64,000 nt of DNA from Corynebacterium argentoratense DSM 44202 (GCF_000590555.1 NC_022198.1:186001-250000), one strand, 5' to 3'. Counted from the stretch's first letter, positions 36,336 through 45,816 are shown. Notes: generated from the sequence alone by a model not told the origin. Numbers and translations are program-made.

Positions 36336-37229
36336 ATGACTGACAACAACCAATCCGACTTCCAAACCGCCCAGGAATCCGATCTGGAAATCGTCAATAA
36401 TGACGCTGTTGATGCAGTGACCGAAGCAGCAGCTGAGGTCGCAGAGGGCATCGCCGATGCGGGTGGGGATGTTGACGCAGCCATCGCCGCAGCCGAAGCA
36501 GAAGCAACGGATGCGCCTGCAGAAGCAGACAAGGCCGAGGCAGACTCCGCTGAAGCGACTCCGGAGGATGCAGACGAAGCAGCCATTGCCGAGTACAAGA
36601 CCCGACTGCGTGCCTTCATCCGTGATCTGAAGAAGCTCCCCGGCGACTGGTACATCATTCAGTGCTACTCCGGTTACGAAAACAAGGTTAAAACCAACCT
36701 TGATATGCGCGCCCAGACCCTCGAAGTTGACGATGCGATCTACGACGTGGTCGTGCCGATCGAGGAAGTCACGGAAATCCGCGACGGCAAGCGCAAGCTC
36801 GTCAAGCGTAAGCTCCTGCCTGGTTACGTCCTCGTCCGTATGGACATGAACGATCGCGCATGGTCCGTCGTCCGTGACACCCCCAACGTGACCTCCTTCG
36901 TTGGTAACGAGGGGCACCCCACCCCGGTGAAGCACCGTGACATCGCGAAGTTCCTCATGCCGCAGGAGAACACCACTGTTGAGGGTGAAGAGAACAACAC
37001 CACCGGTGAAAAAGTCGTGGCAGCACCTATGACCTCCGCGCCGAAGCCTGCAGAGTCCGACTACCAGGTTGGCGAAGCCGTCACCATCCTCACCGGTGCA
37101 TTCGCTTCCGTTTCGGCAACTATCTCCGAGATCGATGCTGAAAACGGCAAGGTCAAGGCCCTCGTGTCCATCTTTGGTCGCGAAACCCCGGTCGACTTGA
37201 CCTTCGACCAGATCGAAAAAATCATGTAA
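36336..37229 (+). CDS. nusG: Transcription termination/antitermination factor NusG
   Basis: 297 residues. An acidic, Ala/Glu-rich N-terminal extension (~1-100) precedes the NGN domain ([20 protein letters not shown]) and the KOW domain ([21 protein letters not shown]). It contacts RNA polymerase, Rho and the ribosome. The linker before KOW is unusually long, with a Thr/Asn/Glu-rich stretch ([11 protein letters not shown]). ATG at 36336 has GGAG 7 nt upstream and is preferred over an ATG 15 nt earlier. Confidence 0.95.
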   Translation: MTDNNQSDFQTAQESDLEIVNNDAVDAVTEAAAEVAEGIADAGGDVDAAIAAAEAEATDAPAEADKAEADSAEATPEDADEAAIAEYKTRLRAFIRDLKKLPGDWYIIQCYSGYENKVKTNLDMRAQTLEVDDAIYDVVVPIEEVTEIRDGKRKLVKRKLLPGYVLVRMDMNDRAWSVVRDTPNVTSFVGNEGHPTPVKHRDIAKFLMPQENTTVEGEENNTTGEKVVAAPMTSAPKPAESDYQVGEAVTILTGAFASVSATISEIDAENGKVKALVSIFGRETPVDLTFDQIEKIM

Positions 37230-37235
37230 CACCCC

Positions 37236-37255
37236 CGCGACGTCATGACGCCGCG
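37236..37255. repeat. Back-to-back CGCGRCGTCA motifs forming a 20-bp near-palindrome
   Basis: CGCGACGTCA (37236-37245) abuts TGACGCCGCG (37246-37255), just after nusG. Both are copies of a 10-mer found about 39 times in the window. One position breaks perfect symmetry. Confidence 0.7.
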
Positions 37256-37325
37256 TTGAACACAACGCACAGCACAACGCCTCGCAAGGCGCATCGCGCA
37301 ACACATCGCGAACACAGCCGCCGGT

Positions 37326-37354
37326 TTTCATAGGCCGGCGACTGTTGCTATGCT
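37326..37354 (+). promoter_or_regulatory. Promoter of the rplK-rplA operon
   Basis: TTTCAT (37326-37331), 17-bp spacer, TATGCT (37349-37354). It would give a ~170-nt leader before rplK. The leader contains GC-rich inverted segments around 37437-37500 (CACCAGG/CCTGGTG) that may fold, a possible site of translational control by a ribosomal protein; not tested. Confidence 0.5.
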
Positions 37355-37530
37355 GGTAGATCGTGTCTGCAAACTGCGGGCACAACCGCGCGAAAACCTT
37401 TCGCGACGCAATTTTAAACGTGCACAATGTGTGTCCCCGGTGGCTGGCTAAACCCGGCATCCGGACGGAAACCACCAGGTATGCCAATCGAGCCTGGTGG
37501 TCGCCCGTTAACAAGGAAGAAGGTAATTCG

Positions 37531-37962
37531 ATGGCTCCGAAGAAGAAGGTCACTGGCCTCATCAAACTGCAGATCCAGGCTGGTCAGGCAAACCCGGCTC
37601 CGCCGGTCGGCCCCGCACTGGGTGCCCATGGTGTCAACATCATGGAATTCTGCAAGGCGTACAACGCTGCGACTGAAAACCAGCGCGGCAACGTCGTCCC
37701 AGTTGAAATCACCGTCTACGAAGACCGTTCCTTCGACTTCAAGCTGAAGACCCCTCCGGCAGCCAAGCTGCTGCTGAAGGCCGCTGGCCTGCAGAAGGGC
37801 TCCGGCGTCCCCCACACCCAGAAGGTGGGCAAGGTCACCATGGCTCAGGTCAAGGAGATCGCCGAGACCAAGAAGGAAGACCTCAACGCCAACGACATCG
37901 AGGCTGCTGCCAAGATCATCGCCGGCACCGCTCGTTCCATGGGCATCGAGGTCGAGGGCTAA
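37531..37962 (+). CDS. rplK: 50S ribosomal protein L11
   Basis: 143 residues, standard length. [18 protein letters not shown] and the [13 protein letters not shown] motif of the thiostrepton-binding N-domain are intact; the C-domain ends [14 protein letters not shown]11 binds the GTPase centre of 23S rRNA. AAGGAAGAAGG precedes the ATG at 37531; the frame is open upstream through the leader, which is not coding. Cotranscribed with rplA 134 nt downstream. Confidence 0.97.
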   Translation: MAPKKKVTGLIKLQIQAGQANPAPPVGPALGAHGVNIMEFCKAYNAATENQRGNVVPVEITVYEDRSFDFKLKTPPAAKLLLKAAGLQKGSGVPHTQKVGKVTMAQVKEIAETKKEDLNANDIEAAAKIIAGTARSMGIEVEG

Positions 37963-38096
37963 AACCCTCACCATTTATGACGCCGCGGGCGCCTGTGTGA
38001 TCAGGTAAACGCGACGTCATCACTAAAAAATATTTTGTGGAAGGGTCGGCTCCGGCCCGCACAACCACACAATCCGAATCGAAAGAGGATTTTAAA

Positions 38097-38804
38097 ATGG
38101 GCAAGCGCTCTAAGGCATACCGCGCCGCCGCCGAGAAGATCGACGCCGGCCGCCTGTACACCCCCCTAAAGGCCGCTGAGGTCGTCAAGGAAACCAGCTC
38201 CAAGAACTACGACGCTACCGTTGACGTTGCAATGCGTCTCGGCGTCGACCCCCGCAAGGCTGACCAGCTGGTTCGCGGCACTGTCTCCCTGCCCAACGGC
38301 ACCGGTAAGACCGTCCGCGTCATCGTTTTCGCCGCTGGCGAGAAGGCAACCGAGGCTGAGGCTGCTGGCGCTGACGTTGTTGGCTCCGAGGACCTGATCG
38401 AGAAGATCCAGGGTGGCTGGACCGACTTCGACGCTGCTATCGCAACCCCCGACCAGATGGCCAAGGTTGGCCGTGTGGCTCGCGTGCTCGGCCCCCGTGG
38501 CTTGATGCCGAACCCCAAGACCGGCACCGTCACCACCGACGTTGCTAAGGCTGTTGCTGACATCAAGGGCGGTAAGATCTCCTTCCGCGTTGACAAGGCT
38601 TCCAACCTGCACGCTGTTCTCGGCAAGGCTTCCTTCACTGCTGAGCAGCTCGCTGAGAACTACGCAGCACTGTACGAAGAGGTCATGCGCTTGAAGCCCT
38701 CTTCTGCAAAGGGCACCTACCTGAAGAAGATCACCCTGGCCTCCACCAACGGTCCTGGTGTTCCGGTTGACCCGAGCATCTCCAAGAACTTCACCGCAGA
38801 GTAA
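38097..38804 (+). CDS. rplA: 50S ribosomal protein L1
   Basis: 235 residues, standard. [16 protein letters not shown] start, and the L1 signature [16 protein letters not shown]1 forms the mobile stalk that releases deacylated tRNA, and represses its operon in many bacteria. ATG at 38097 with GAAAGAGG upstream. The 134-nt gap from rplK contains two copies of the 10-mer motif facing each other (37978 and 38010). Confidence 0.97.
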   Translation: MGKRSKAYRAAAEKIDAGRLYTPLKAAEVVKETSSKNYDATVDVAMRLGVDPRKADQLVRGTVSLPNGTGKTVRVIVFAAGEKATEAEAAGADVVGSEDLIEKIQGGWTDFDAAIATPDQMAKVGRVARVLGPRGLMPNPKTGTVTTDVAKAVADIKGGKISFRVDKASNLHAVLGKASFTAEQLAENYAALYEEVMRLKPSSAKGTYLKKITLASTNGPGVPVDPSISKNFTAE

Positions 38805-38828
38805 AACACTGCGCTGAGCGTTTTTCTG

Positions 38829-38867
38829 AAGCCTCTGCTGGCCGTTATGGCTGGTAGGGGCTTTTGC
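38829..38867 (+). terminator. Terminator after rplA
   Basis: A 15-bp stem with several G-U pairs (38829-38843 with 38849-38863), loop GTTAT, followed by TTTTG. It ends the L11/L1 operon. Confidence 0.75.
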
Positions 38868-38871
38868 TTTT

Positions 38872-39354
38872 GTGACGGGAGGACGCTTCAGATGTCTGAA
38901 GCAGCGCCGCCAAGTAGTCACAGGGCGTACGTGGGGCGGGTGCTTTGAGGTCCTTGACCAGATCGCGATGGCTGGGCGTTTGCCGGAGCTGGAGTCTCTG
39001 CGTGGGCACATAATTTTGTTGGAGGCTGCTGAGTCGCTTACTCCGCCTGATCAGATTATGCGGCGTGTTCGCGCGTTGGGCGAGTGGGGGATTTATGACG
39101 TCGCGTCGGCTGTTGTTGTCGCATCACCCCCGGTGAGCAGCTTGGAGGTGGTTCCGAGCGAGCCGCAACAGGATGCTGATTGGCAGGCGCAGTGCGACGT
39201 CATTTTTGAGCAGTTGGAGTATTACAATCCTGCCCTGCCTGCGGTGTTTGGTGTGCCTTTTGGTCATACCCGGCCGCAGTGGGTACTGCCTTATGGTGGG
39301 CAGCTGACTGTCGATAGCGAGAAGCGGAAGATCTGGGCGGACTATTCGCGCTAG
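38872..39354 (+). pseudogene. C-terminal fragment of an S66 peptidase (LD-carboxypeptidase/MccF-like)
   Basis: About 160 codons whose product matches the C-terminal half of family S66: GGCFEVLDQIAMAGRLPE, then GHIILLEAAESLTPPDQIMRRV, then VFGVPFGHTRPQWVLPYGG (contains the late catalytic His). A full S66 protein has ~300 residues, with the nucleophile Ser in the missing N-terminal half, so this is probably non-functional. The open frame starts right after the rplA terminator. It is G/T-rich and lies inside a highly expressed ribosomal cluster, followed by a palindromic repeat. Whether the 5' part was deleted by recombination with that repeat is unknown. Confidence 0.7.
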
Positions 39355-39363
39355 GGGCACAAG

Positions 39364-39454
39364 GCGTACAAAAAACCGGCAGATTTGCATCTTTGAAAAG
39401 CTCGACCTGGGGTTTTAGGGGTGGTCTATGCAAATCTGCTGGTTTTTTGTACGC
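39364..39454. repeat. Palindromic element, copy 1
   Basis: Two 27-bp arms (39364-39390 and 39428-39454) are reverse complements with one mismatch, separated by 37 bp. The arm begins GCGTACAAAAAACCGGCAGA. A second copy of the same arms lies at 56979-57065. As RNA it makes a long stem, and each arm is near T or A runs. Confidence 0.8.
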
Positions 39455-39600
39455 GGAGGTGGGGCAGGGCTGACGTGAGCCGGTTGGGTACGAGGCTAGA
39501 GGGGGCCGGTCGGGAGCGGAAGGCGCGTGATTTGCTTTATTGACGCGGCGTCATTATCCTTGCTCAGGAACTTAAATAGGCGGGTAACCGTCATGCTTTA

Positions 39601-39735
39601 GGTTTCACCGAAGACCGTCGGTCAGCCGCAAGGCTCGAAGGAATCCCCACAAAGGATCGGCCCACGCAGGAGGACTTGGAAGCGAAAACCCTCAAAGGTT
39701 GGATGCGCCCTGTGCTCTTGCACGGGGCCTTTGTT
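39601..39735 (+). promoter_or_regulatory. L10 leader of rplJ-rplL
   Basis: The leader carries the typical actinobacterial pattern: GAAGACCGTCGGTC, GCAAGGCTCGAAGGAAT, GGATCGGCCC and AGGAGG. It should be bound by the L10-L12 complex for autoregulation. A hairpin GCCCTGTGC/GCACGGGGC (39707-39728) with a downstream T-rich stretch may act as an attenuator. The stretch 39355-39804 has no other gene besides the palindromic element. Confidence 0.7.
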
Positions 39736-39804
39736 ATGCAGACATGTTTTGCGCAAAGGCCTCGGCGGAAAACATATATGACCATTGAGGAAGGAGGCGA
39801 AGTA

Positions 39805-40320
39805 ATGGCAAACGCAAAGAACACCGCTGCAGTGGCTGAGCTGAAGAACCGTTTCGAAGAAGCGAATTCTGTCGTGCTCACCGAGTACCGTGGCCTGTCT
39901 GTTGCACAGACCACCGAGCTGCGTCGTGCACTTGGTGCTGATGTCCAGTACTCCGTCGCCAAGAACACCATGATCAAGCTGGCCGCTAAAGAGGCTGGCG
40001 TTGAAGGTCTTGATGATCTCCTTACCGGACCCACCGCTGTTGCCTTTATTAAGGGAGAGGCTGTTGACGCAGCTAAGGCGCTGAAGAAGTTCGGCAAGGA
40101 CAACAAGGCATTCGTGGTCAAGGGTGGCTACATGGACGGCAACGCTCTGAGCGCAGCTCAGGTCGACGCCATCGCCGAGCTTGATAACCGCGAGACCACT
40201 CTCGCAAAGCTTGCTGGCGCCATGCAGGGCAACTTGGCAAAGGCCGCTGGCCTGTTCAACGCTCCCGCTTCTCAGATTGCACGCCTCGGCGCTGCTCTGC
40301 AGGAGAAGAAGGACGCCTAA
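39805..40320 (+). CDS. rplJ: 50S ribosomal protein L10
   Basis: 171 residues. The N-terminal RNA-binding domain has [19 protein letters not shown] and [17 protein letters not shown]; the C-terminal helix binds L12 dimers. AGGAGGCGAAGTA precedes the ATG at 39805; the frame runs open through the leader, which is not coding. Third positions are T- and C-rich, like the other ribosomal genes. Followed by rplL after 138 nt. Confidence 0.97.
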   Translation: MANAKNTAAVAELKNRFEEANSVVLTEYRGLSVAQTTELRRALGADVQYSVAKNTMIKLAAKEAGVEGLDDLLTGPTAVAFIKGEAVDAAKALKKFGKDNKAFVVKGGYMDGNALSAAQVDAIAELDNRETTLAKLAGAMQGNLAKAAGLFNAPASQIARLGAALQEKKDA

Positions 40321-40458
40321 AGGCTTTTGTTGCGCGCCCCGGTGGCGTGTGGCTAGAGTTTTTACACTTTTATAACCATCACTTCGTGGCCTGACGCGAG
40401 ACCACTGTTCACATGTTCGGTGGTGTTAGGCCGGATAATTTTTGAAAGGACTGCCACC

Positions 40459-40845
40459 ATGGCTAAGTTCACCAACGACGAGCTCATCGAAGCTTTCAAG
40501 GAAATGACCCTCATCGAGCTCTCTGAGTTCGTCAAGCTGTTCGAGGAGACCTTCGAGGTCACCGCTGCTGCTCCGGTTGCCGTTGCAGCTGCAGGTGCTC
40601 CCGCTGCTGGCGGCGACGCTGCTGAAGAGAAGAGCGAGTTCGACGTCGTTCTCGAGGACGCTGGCGCTAAGAAGATCGGCGTTATCAAGGCTGTCCGCGA
40701 GATCGTTTCCGGTCTGGGCCTGAAGGAAGCTAAGGAGCTCGTTGAGGGCGCACCGAAGGCTATCCTCGAGGGTGCTAACAAGGACGATGCTGAGGCTGCC
40801 AAGACCAAGCTCGAAGAGGCTGGCGCAAAGGTTACCCTCAAGTAA
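40459..40845 (+). CDS. rplL: 50S ribosomal protein L7/L12
   Basis: 128 residues. N-terminal dimerisation domain, an Ala-rich hinge ([17 protein letters not shown]) and the C-terminal factor-binding domain ([18 protein letters not shown]). It recruits EF-G and EF-Tu to the ribosome. ATG at 40459 with GAAAGGA upstream. Followed by a hairpin terminator. Confidence 0.97.
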   Translation: MAKFTNDELIEAFKEMTLIELSEFVKLFEETFEVTAAAPVAVAAAGAPAAGGDAAEEKSEFDVVLEDAGAKKIGVIKAVREIVSGLGLKEAKELVEGAPKAILEGANKDDAEAAKTKLEEAGAKVTLK

Positions 40846-40883
40846 TTGTTGCAGGTGCGCAGCATAGCGCACCATATGCTTGA

Positions 40884-40917
40884 AGCCGCGGTCACCGTAT
40901 GGTGGTCGCGGCTTTTG
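40884..40917 (+). terminator. Terminator after rplL
   Basis: AGCCGCG and CGCGGCT arms around GTCACCGTATGGTGGT, followed by TTTTG. It ends the L10/L12 operon. Confidence 0.7.
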
Positions 40918-40983
40918 CTATGTCTGGGGGCTTGTGGCTCCCCCGTGGGGTATGACGCCGCGGGGGTTTATGTGCCGGTGGGG

Positions 40984-41472
40984 TTACGGTGTTTCGCGGG
41001 TCTCGATGTGGATGTCGCGTTCTAGTAGCCGGTGGACGGGGCATTTGTTTGCGATTTCTAGCAGTTTTGCCCGTTGTTGTGCGTCGAGTGCGGGGTCGAA
41101 GGTGATGTCACGGTGGAAGGTGGTGGTGTCGCCTTCGGATGTGACGTCGACGTGTACTTCGGTGTTTCCGATGTTGTAGCCTTTGCGGCGGGCGTACATT
41201 CCCATGGTCATGTGGGTGCAGCCGGCGAGTCCGGCGAGGACCATGTGGAAGGGGTTGGGGCCGAGGTCTTGTGCGCCGGGGACGGACGTGGGTTCGTCGA
41301 GGAGCCAGGTGTGGGTGGCGTTGGCGATGGTGGTTGCGAAGTCGGAGCCTTGTGCTTGTTGTGGGGTGGGGGTGCTGGCGGTGACGCCGTTTGCGGGGTG
41401 TTGTGGGGTGTTGACGTCGTTGGGTTGGGTGTTGACGTCGCGGGTGGGGATCTCAATGTTTTTTGTGGACAT
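40984..41472 (-). CDS. OsmC family protein
   Basis: 162 residues from ATG at 41472 (MSTKNIEIPTRD). The C-terminal half has the OsmC core: GPNPFHMVLAGLAGCTHMTM with the first Cys, and IANKCPVHRLLE with the second. OsmC/Ohr proteins use these two cysteines to reduce organic hydroperoxides. A region of ~50 residues at the N-terminus is low complexity and outside the domain. Frame open upstream to 41568 but that region is unlikely to be coding. Confidence 0.85.
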   Translation of the reverse strand: MSTKNIEIPTRDVNTQPNDVNTPQHPANGVTASTPTPQQAQGSDFATTIANATHTWLLDEPTSVPGAQDLGPNPFHMVLAGLAGCTHMTMGMYARRKGYNIGNTEVHVDVTSEGDTTTFHRDITFDPALDAQQRAKLLEIANKCPVHRLLERDIHIETRETP

Positions 41473-41605
41473 GTCCGTTATAACGCGTTTGCTTGTGTCA
41501 GTATTCCCCACCCACCGGCCTGGGTGGCCCTGTTCCTGGGCGGGTGGCATGTTCGTTGGTCTGGGCATCTAGCGGTGAACAGTAGGCGTTAGCAGCATAA
41601 AAGAT

Positions 41606-41637
41606 GCGGCGCGCCCCTTATCTGTGGGGTGCGCCGC
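41606..41637 (-). terminator. Terminator of the HtaA-domain gene
   Basis: GCGGCGCGCCCC and GGGGTGCGCCGC pair over a 8-nt loop, followed on the - strand by TCTTTTAT. It lies 33 nt after the stop of the gene at 41670-45104. Confidence 0.75.
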
Positions 41638-41669
41638 CGCGGGTGGTGTGTGGGGCTAGTGGTTGTGCC

Positions 41670-44600
41670 TTACTTCTCGGTGAAGTTCTTCAGTGCTGCT
41701 GCGAGTGCCGCAGGAAGCAGGTTGAAGATGGGGCCGTCGGGGTTGTTGAGTAGTCCGACGAGTGCCCCGAGGATGCCACCGAACAGGCCGAGGATTCCAA
41801 ACACTGCTGGGATCCATTGCCAGATACCCCATTCACTGGCGCCACTGGGTGTGGTTCCGCCGGGGTTGGTGTCGTCGCCACCACCCGGGGTTGTGGTGCC
41901 GCCTTCGACTGTGGCTTCGGTGAAGTCAAGGCCCAGTGCGAGGGGGGCTTTCTTTCCTGCTGGTTCATCTGGGTTGGAGGTGTACCAGTAGGAGCTCAGG
42001 CCGGTGTCCAGTTGGAAGTCCACCATGTTTTGGGGCCATGCGCCCCAGCCGAGTGCGGTGCGGTTTTGCGGTGTTGCATCGCCGGTGACTTCTACTTCGA
42101 CTCCGCTGTAGTCTGGGTCGATTGTGATGACGCCTTCTGGGGTGATCTTGATACCGGAGAAGGTGGCGATGGTTTGGCGTTCCCGCGGTGCAACTTCGTG
42201 CTTGTGGGTGGGGTCGTCCATTTGGGAGCCGTAGCCGGAGAGGTCGGCGGTGAGTGTGCCGATTCCGTTGTTGTCTACATCGAGGGTGGGGTTGGTGATG
42301 GTGAAGGGCACCATGCCGCCGTAGAAGTTGACGCTGAATGCGCCTTCCCAGTCGATGTGTGCGGAACCGTCTGCCCCGAGGGTGCCTTTACCTTGCTTGA
42401 AGCGGACGACTTGCTGTTTGCCGTCTTTGAGGAAGGCGTTGCGCTTGTCGTGGGTGGGGGCGGTGCCGGGGTCTTGGGCGATGGCGGGATCGACGATTGC
42501 TACGGAGACGTTGCCGTCTTCGGTGCTGTAGGTCGATTCGCTGCCGTCGGAGGTGCCGGCGCTCAGGTAGTTGGAGCCGCCTGCCGGGGGCCGGTGTTGG
42601 ATTTCGTTGCCGACGCCCCATTGGAGGGTGACGTCGGTGACGGTTGCTGTGGCACCGGGTTCCGCGGCGTCATCATTGTTGACGCCGATGGTTGCGACGC
42701 GGCTGTAGGTGGTGCCGTTGCTGTTGTGCGCTTTGATGCGCAGTTGGGTGCCGTTCATGTCGCCGTTGACGGAGGCGACGGTGAGGGTGGCGTTGCCTTC
42801 ACCGTTGTTGATGGTGAAGTTGTCGTCGCTAGCGGGGATGTCGATCCATAGGCCGGAGGTGCGGTCGTAGCGCTGCCAGGTGAACTCCGGTTCGGGTGAG
42901 CCGGTGGCGGTGGCGTGGAAGACGGGCTGGGTGCCTGCTTCGGCCTTGAGGCTGCGCGGGTGCTGGATGATGTCCGGTGCGCTGTTGACGGTTAGGGTTG
43001 CGCTGTCGGAAGCGACGGAGCCTAGGTCGTCGGTGATCACGGCGCGGTAGACGGTGCCGTTTGCTTCTTTGTTTGCGGTGACGTCGAGGGTGTCACTGGT
43101 GGCGCCGTCGATGTCAGCGAAGCGGGTGGTTCCGGGTGCTTTGGATTGCCACTTGATGGTGGCGTCGCCGGTGTGTTCGCCGAGACCAACGGTGAAGGTA
43201 GCAGTGCCGGATTCTCCCGTGCCGAGGTCGACTGTTTGGTCAGTGGGCTGCCCAGTGATGGACGCGTAGGTGCCCTTGTATGCGAACTTGTGGACTTCCT
43301 CTAGTGAGGAGTTTTGGTCGCGACCTACCAACACGATGTCGCTATTAGGCAGGGTGATAATTTGCCCGAGGAAGGTGATGCTGGGAATGACTAGCCGAGG
43401 GTCGGTGAAAGAACTAAGAATGCCATCTTTATTGGAAATAAACACAGAGCTCGGTGAGGAGGCGTAGGAGACCAGGTAGTTTCGGTTACGGTCGATAGTG
43501 GAAGATGCATAGATGTCTTGATCGCCAAAAATCGGTTCAGTAATCGGGGTGGTTTCTGAGCCGCTTATCGTGTAGTAGCGACCGATTTCAGGAAAGCTCC
43601 CCGCACTTCCGATGAGCTCGCTGTTATTACCTTCAAGGACTCCAGCGTAAGTGCGCGCCTGTAGAGCAGCATTGCTGTCGTCAATGGTGCTCGGCGTCAT
43701 ATCTGCTAGGAAGTGGCTGTTTGCAGTATTGGCTGCTAGATCAACTTTGATGAGTAGCGGGCGCGCTGGGATGAAGCTGAAATCTTCCACTCGGAAGCCG
43801 CTGCTGGTACCAAAAACGTAGGAGCCGTCTGATAGGACGGTGGGCACATCCCACAGTGCGCAAGAATTTAGGGAACATAGACTCCCCCACTTCCAGCGGT
43901 TGTCTTGAGCAGTGAAAGCGTTGCTGCCGGGGATTTCGCCGACATTGGGGTGGACCTGAAGCTGAGGCTGTTCCTCAGGCTGTGCGATGTCGATGAAGCG
44001 AAGCCCGATGGATGCGCTCTGTCCTGGTGTAGCTATTGAAGAGATGACAATCAGGCGTTGGCGTACATGGTCCCAAAAAAGTCCACGAATATTTTTATCC
44101 GTGATGTTAGTCAGTGTTGCAGGTGCTGATAGCTTGTTCCCTTCTACGGATACCACGTCGATGGTGTATGTATTTCGCTCATCGGGATTGCGGTGAAGAA
44201 CAAAAAGTTTTGATTGTCCGTCTGAAGTATAGGAATATTTATCGCTTTTCAGCAGCTTGACAGAGCTGGTGCTGGTTTCTTGCATCGATGCCGGATCGAT
44301 TAGCTGAATGTTAACCGCAGCATTGTCGGTCCGTATGTCTACAGGGCTGACGATTGCAATGTTGTTGTTCGGCTGGAGTGAAATGAGCTGATGAGAGCCT
44401 GAATTCGGTTCGGTATTAAGTGCGAATGACTCGGCTAGCTCGTAGTGGGGGGCCGAAGGCTTGTTGATTTCTTCGAGAGCAGGTTTGCCGCCCGGCCCCT
44501 TGTAACTAATGGCGACGGGATCGGCTTGGGTCCCTGGAGAATAGAGGGGGACTTCGGCGATCAACGTTTCAATGTTTGACCAGTTGGTTTCATCATCCAG

Positions 44601-45104
44601 GGAGGAAAAGGTGGATTTACTCAGATCCAGCGTCGAGACGGTGATGCGACCGTAATCCTCAATTTTCCCGGGGTTTTCCCGAGATGAACCCTTGTAATTT
44701 GCGGTGATGACCTGCTGCTCGGAAGAAATGTCGATACTGACGTCACTGAAAGTGATGTCCAGGAGATAGATATCGCCCTCCTTGTACCACTGGTAATGCA
44801 GGGTTCCGTCAAGGTCTAAGTGGGTGGCGTTGGTCGTTTTGTTAAAGGTTCCTTGTTTGATTGGCCAGACATATTCGCCGGTTTCTCCCACCTTAACGCC
44901 GCCGGAGAGGGTGACGGCGGTGGGGCCGGTGTAGTTGCGCCAAGACTTCTTGAAACCCCACACCACGGTGCCGTCGGTAATTTCTGTGAGTTCGGATTCG
45001 TCCGCTGCTGCTGGTGTAGGTGCCCCGAGAATACCAAGCACAAGGGAGAGGGACGCTAGGAGGCTGGCGAGGATTCGCGCCCAGGCCTGTCGTGGAATGC
45101 TCAT
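41670..45104 (-). CDS. Large HtaA-domain surface protein (haem-binding, Cht-like)
   Basis: 1144 residues. A signal peptide (~1-34) is followed by an HtaA/CR domain (~38-200, ITDGTVVWGFKKSWRNY), a beta-rich region (~220-610), two Ig-like domains (~613-708 and ~709-808), a second HtaA domain (~821-1060, VTLQWGVGNEIQHRPP) and a C-terminal hydrophobic anchor (~1095-1120) with a short basic tail. HtaA domains in C. diphtheriae HtaA and ChtA/ChtC bind haem or haemoglobin at the cell surface, so haem capture is likely. The beta-rich middle, possibly a propeller, and the Ig pair are unlike the small Cht proteins. One Cys pair (C410, C415) sits in the middle. 71 nt separate it from the upstream small secreted gene. 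Confidence 0.85.
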   Translation of the reverse strand: MSIPRQAWARILASLLASLSLVLGILGAPTPAAADESELTEITDGTVVWGFKKSWRNYTGPTAVTLSGGVKVGETGEYVWPIKQGTFNKTTNATHLDLDGTLHYQWYKEGDIYLLDITFSDVSIDISSEQQVITANYKGSSRENPGKIEDYGRITVSTLDLSKSTFSSLDDETNWSNIETLIAEVPLYSPGTQADPVAISYKGPGGKPALEEINKPSAPHYELAESFALNTEPNSGSHQLISLQPNNNIAIVSPVDIRTDNAAVNIQLIDPASMQETSTSSVKLLKSDKYSYTSDGQSKLFVLHRNPDERNTYTIDVVSVEGNKLSAPATLTNITDKNIRGLFWDHVRQRLIVISSIATPGQSASIGLRFIDIAQPEEQPQLQVHPNVGEIPGSNAFTAQDNRWKWGSLCSLNSCALWDVPTVLSDGSYVFGTSSGFRVEDFSFIPARPLLIKVDLAANTANSHFLADMTPSTIDDSNAALQARTYAGVLEGNNSELIGSAGSFPEIGRYYTISGSETTPITEPIFGDQDIYASSTIDRNRNYLVSYASSPSSVFISNKDGILSSFTDPRLVIPSITFLGQIITLPNSDIVLVGRDQNSSLEEVHKFAYKGTYASITGQPTDQTVDLGTGESGTATFTVGLGEHTGDATIKWQSKAPGTTRFADIDGATSDTLDVTANKEANGTVYRAVITDDLGSVASDSATLTVNSAPDIIQHPRSLKAEAGTQPVFHATATGSPEPEFTWQRYDRTSGLWIDIPASDDNFTINNGEGNATLTVASVNGDMNGTQLRIKAHNSNGTTYSRVATIGVNNDDAAEPGATATVTDVTLQWGVGNEIQHRPPAGGSNYLSAGTSDGSESTYSTEDGNVSVAIVDPAIAQDPGTAPTHDKRNAFLKDGKQQVVRFKQGKGTLGADGSAHIDWEGAFSVNFYGGMVPFTITNPTLDVDNNGIGTLTADLSGYGSQMDDPTHKHEVAPRERQTIATFSGIKITPEGVITIDPDYSGVEVEVTGDATPQNRTALGWGAWPQNMVDFQLDTGLSSYWYTSNPDEPAGKKAPLALGLDFTEATVEGGTTTPGGGDDTNPGGTTPSGASEWGIWQWIPAVFGILGLFGGILGALVGLLNNPDGPIFNLLPAALAAALKNFTEK

Positions 45105-45123
45105 GATGCTCTTTTCATGCGTT

Positions 45124-45152
45124 TAGGGGTTCGTAAGATTTACGAACCCCTA
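45124..45152 (-). terminator. Hairpin between the small secreted gene and the HtaA-domain gene
   Basis: TAGGGGTTCGTAA pairs perfectly with TTACGAACCCCTA over a 3-nt loop. It sits between two genes on the - strand, so it may attenuate transcription into the large downstream gene. No strong T run follows. Confidence 0.6.
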
Positions 45153-45175
45153 GGTGTGGCAGGTGGAAGGTCGAC

Positions 45176-45664
45176 TTATGGCAGAACGATGAAGTAGCCG
45201 TCGGTATCTGCGGCTTGCTGGCCGCGGAAGCCCTTGCCGTGATCCTGGACAATCAGAATTTCAGCGCGGGTTTGGTCGAAGTTGATGTCAGGTCGATTCT
45301 TCTGGCCAGGCAAGTTCTGGTGTGCGTTAGGCGCGTACTGGACAACCCGGATGTCTGCTTCGAGATGTCCCTTGTTGTCGGTGGTTGCGCTGACCTTAGT
45401 GTCAGCCGCACAAGCAGGAATCTTGATGCCAAACATGAAGTCATAAGCATCTGCGGTGCACTGGCCAAGCAGGTACTTGGTGTTAGGCTTCAGGCCATCA
45501 GTGACGACAGTGATGGTGTCGCCGTCGTTGTACTCGGTCTGGGCGTCAACGATGCTTGCGTTGTTGAGGTCGTTGCCCTCGTATGCCTGTGCAGCGGGGG
45601 TTCCGGCGAATGCGCCGATGGTGAACAGGGTGCCGGTGATAGCGACGGTAGCGATCTTCTTCAT
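45176..45664 (-). CDS. Small secreted protein, neocarzinostatin-like fold, CirA-like
   Basis: 162 residues. Signal peptide MKKIATVAITGTLFTIGAF with cleavage near APAAQA. The mature part has the beta-sandwich pattern of neocarzinostatin-type proteins: DGDTITVVTDGLKPNTKYLL, a Cys in GQCTADAYD and another in IPACAADTKV. In C. diphtheriae a small iron-regulated secreted protein (CirA) is encoded next to chtC, and the arrangement here is similar; the assignment is by context. It lies directly upstream of the HtaA-domain gene with a hairpin between. AAAGGGG precedes the ATG. Confidence 0.65.
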   Translation of the reverse strand: MKKIATVAITGTLFTIGAFAGTPAAQAYEGNDLNNASIVDAQTEYNDGDTITVVTDGLKPNTKYLLGQCTADAYDFMFGIKIPACAADTKVSATTDNKGHLEADIRVVQYAPNAHQNLPGQKNRPDINFDQTRAEILIVQDHGKGFRGQQAADTDGYFIVLP

Positions 45665-45816
45665 GAAGACCCCTTTCTTTATATCGGGTCAATCCCCCTC
45701 CCGCTCGAAAAGGGGACGAGGTATGAAGCGAGTGGTATGTACTGCCGGTGCTACAGCCATCGATCGTCGGTGTCGCTGACTTCAACTTCCGAACTAGCGG
45801 TGTAGCAATGCCTAAG

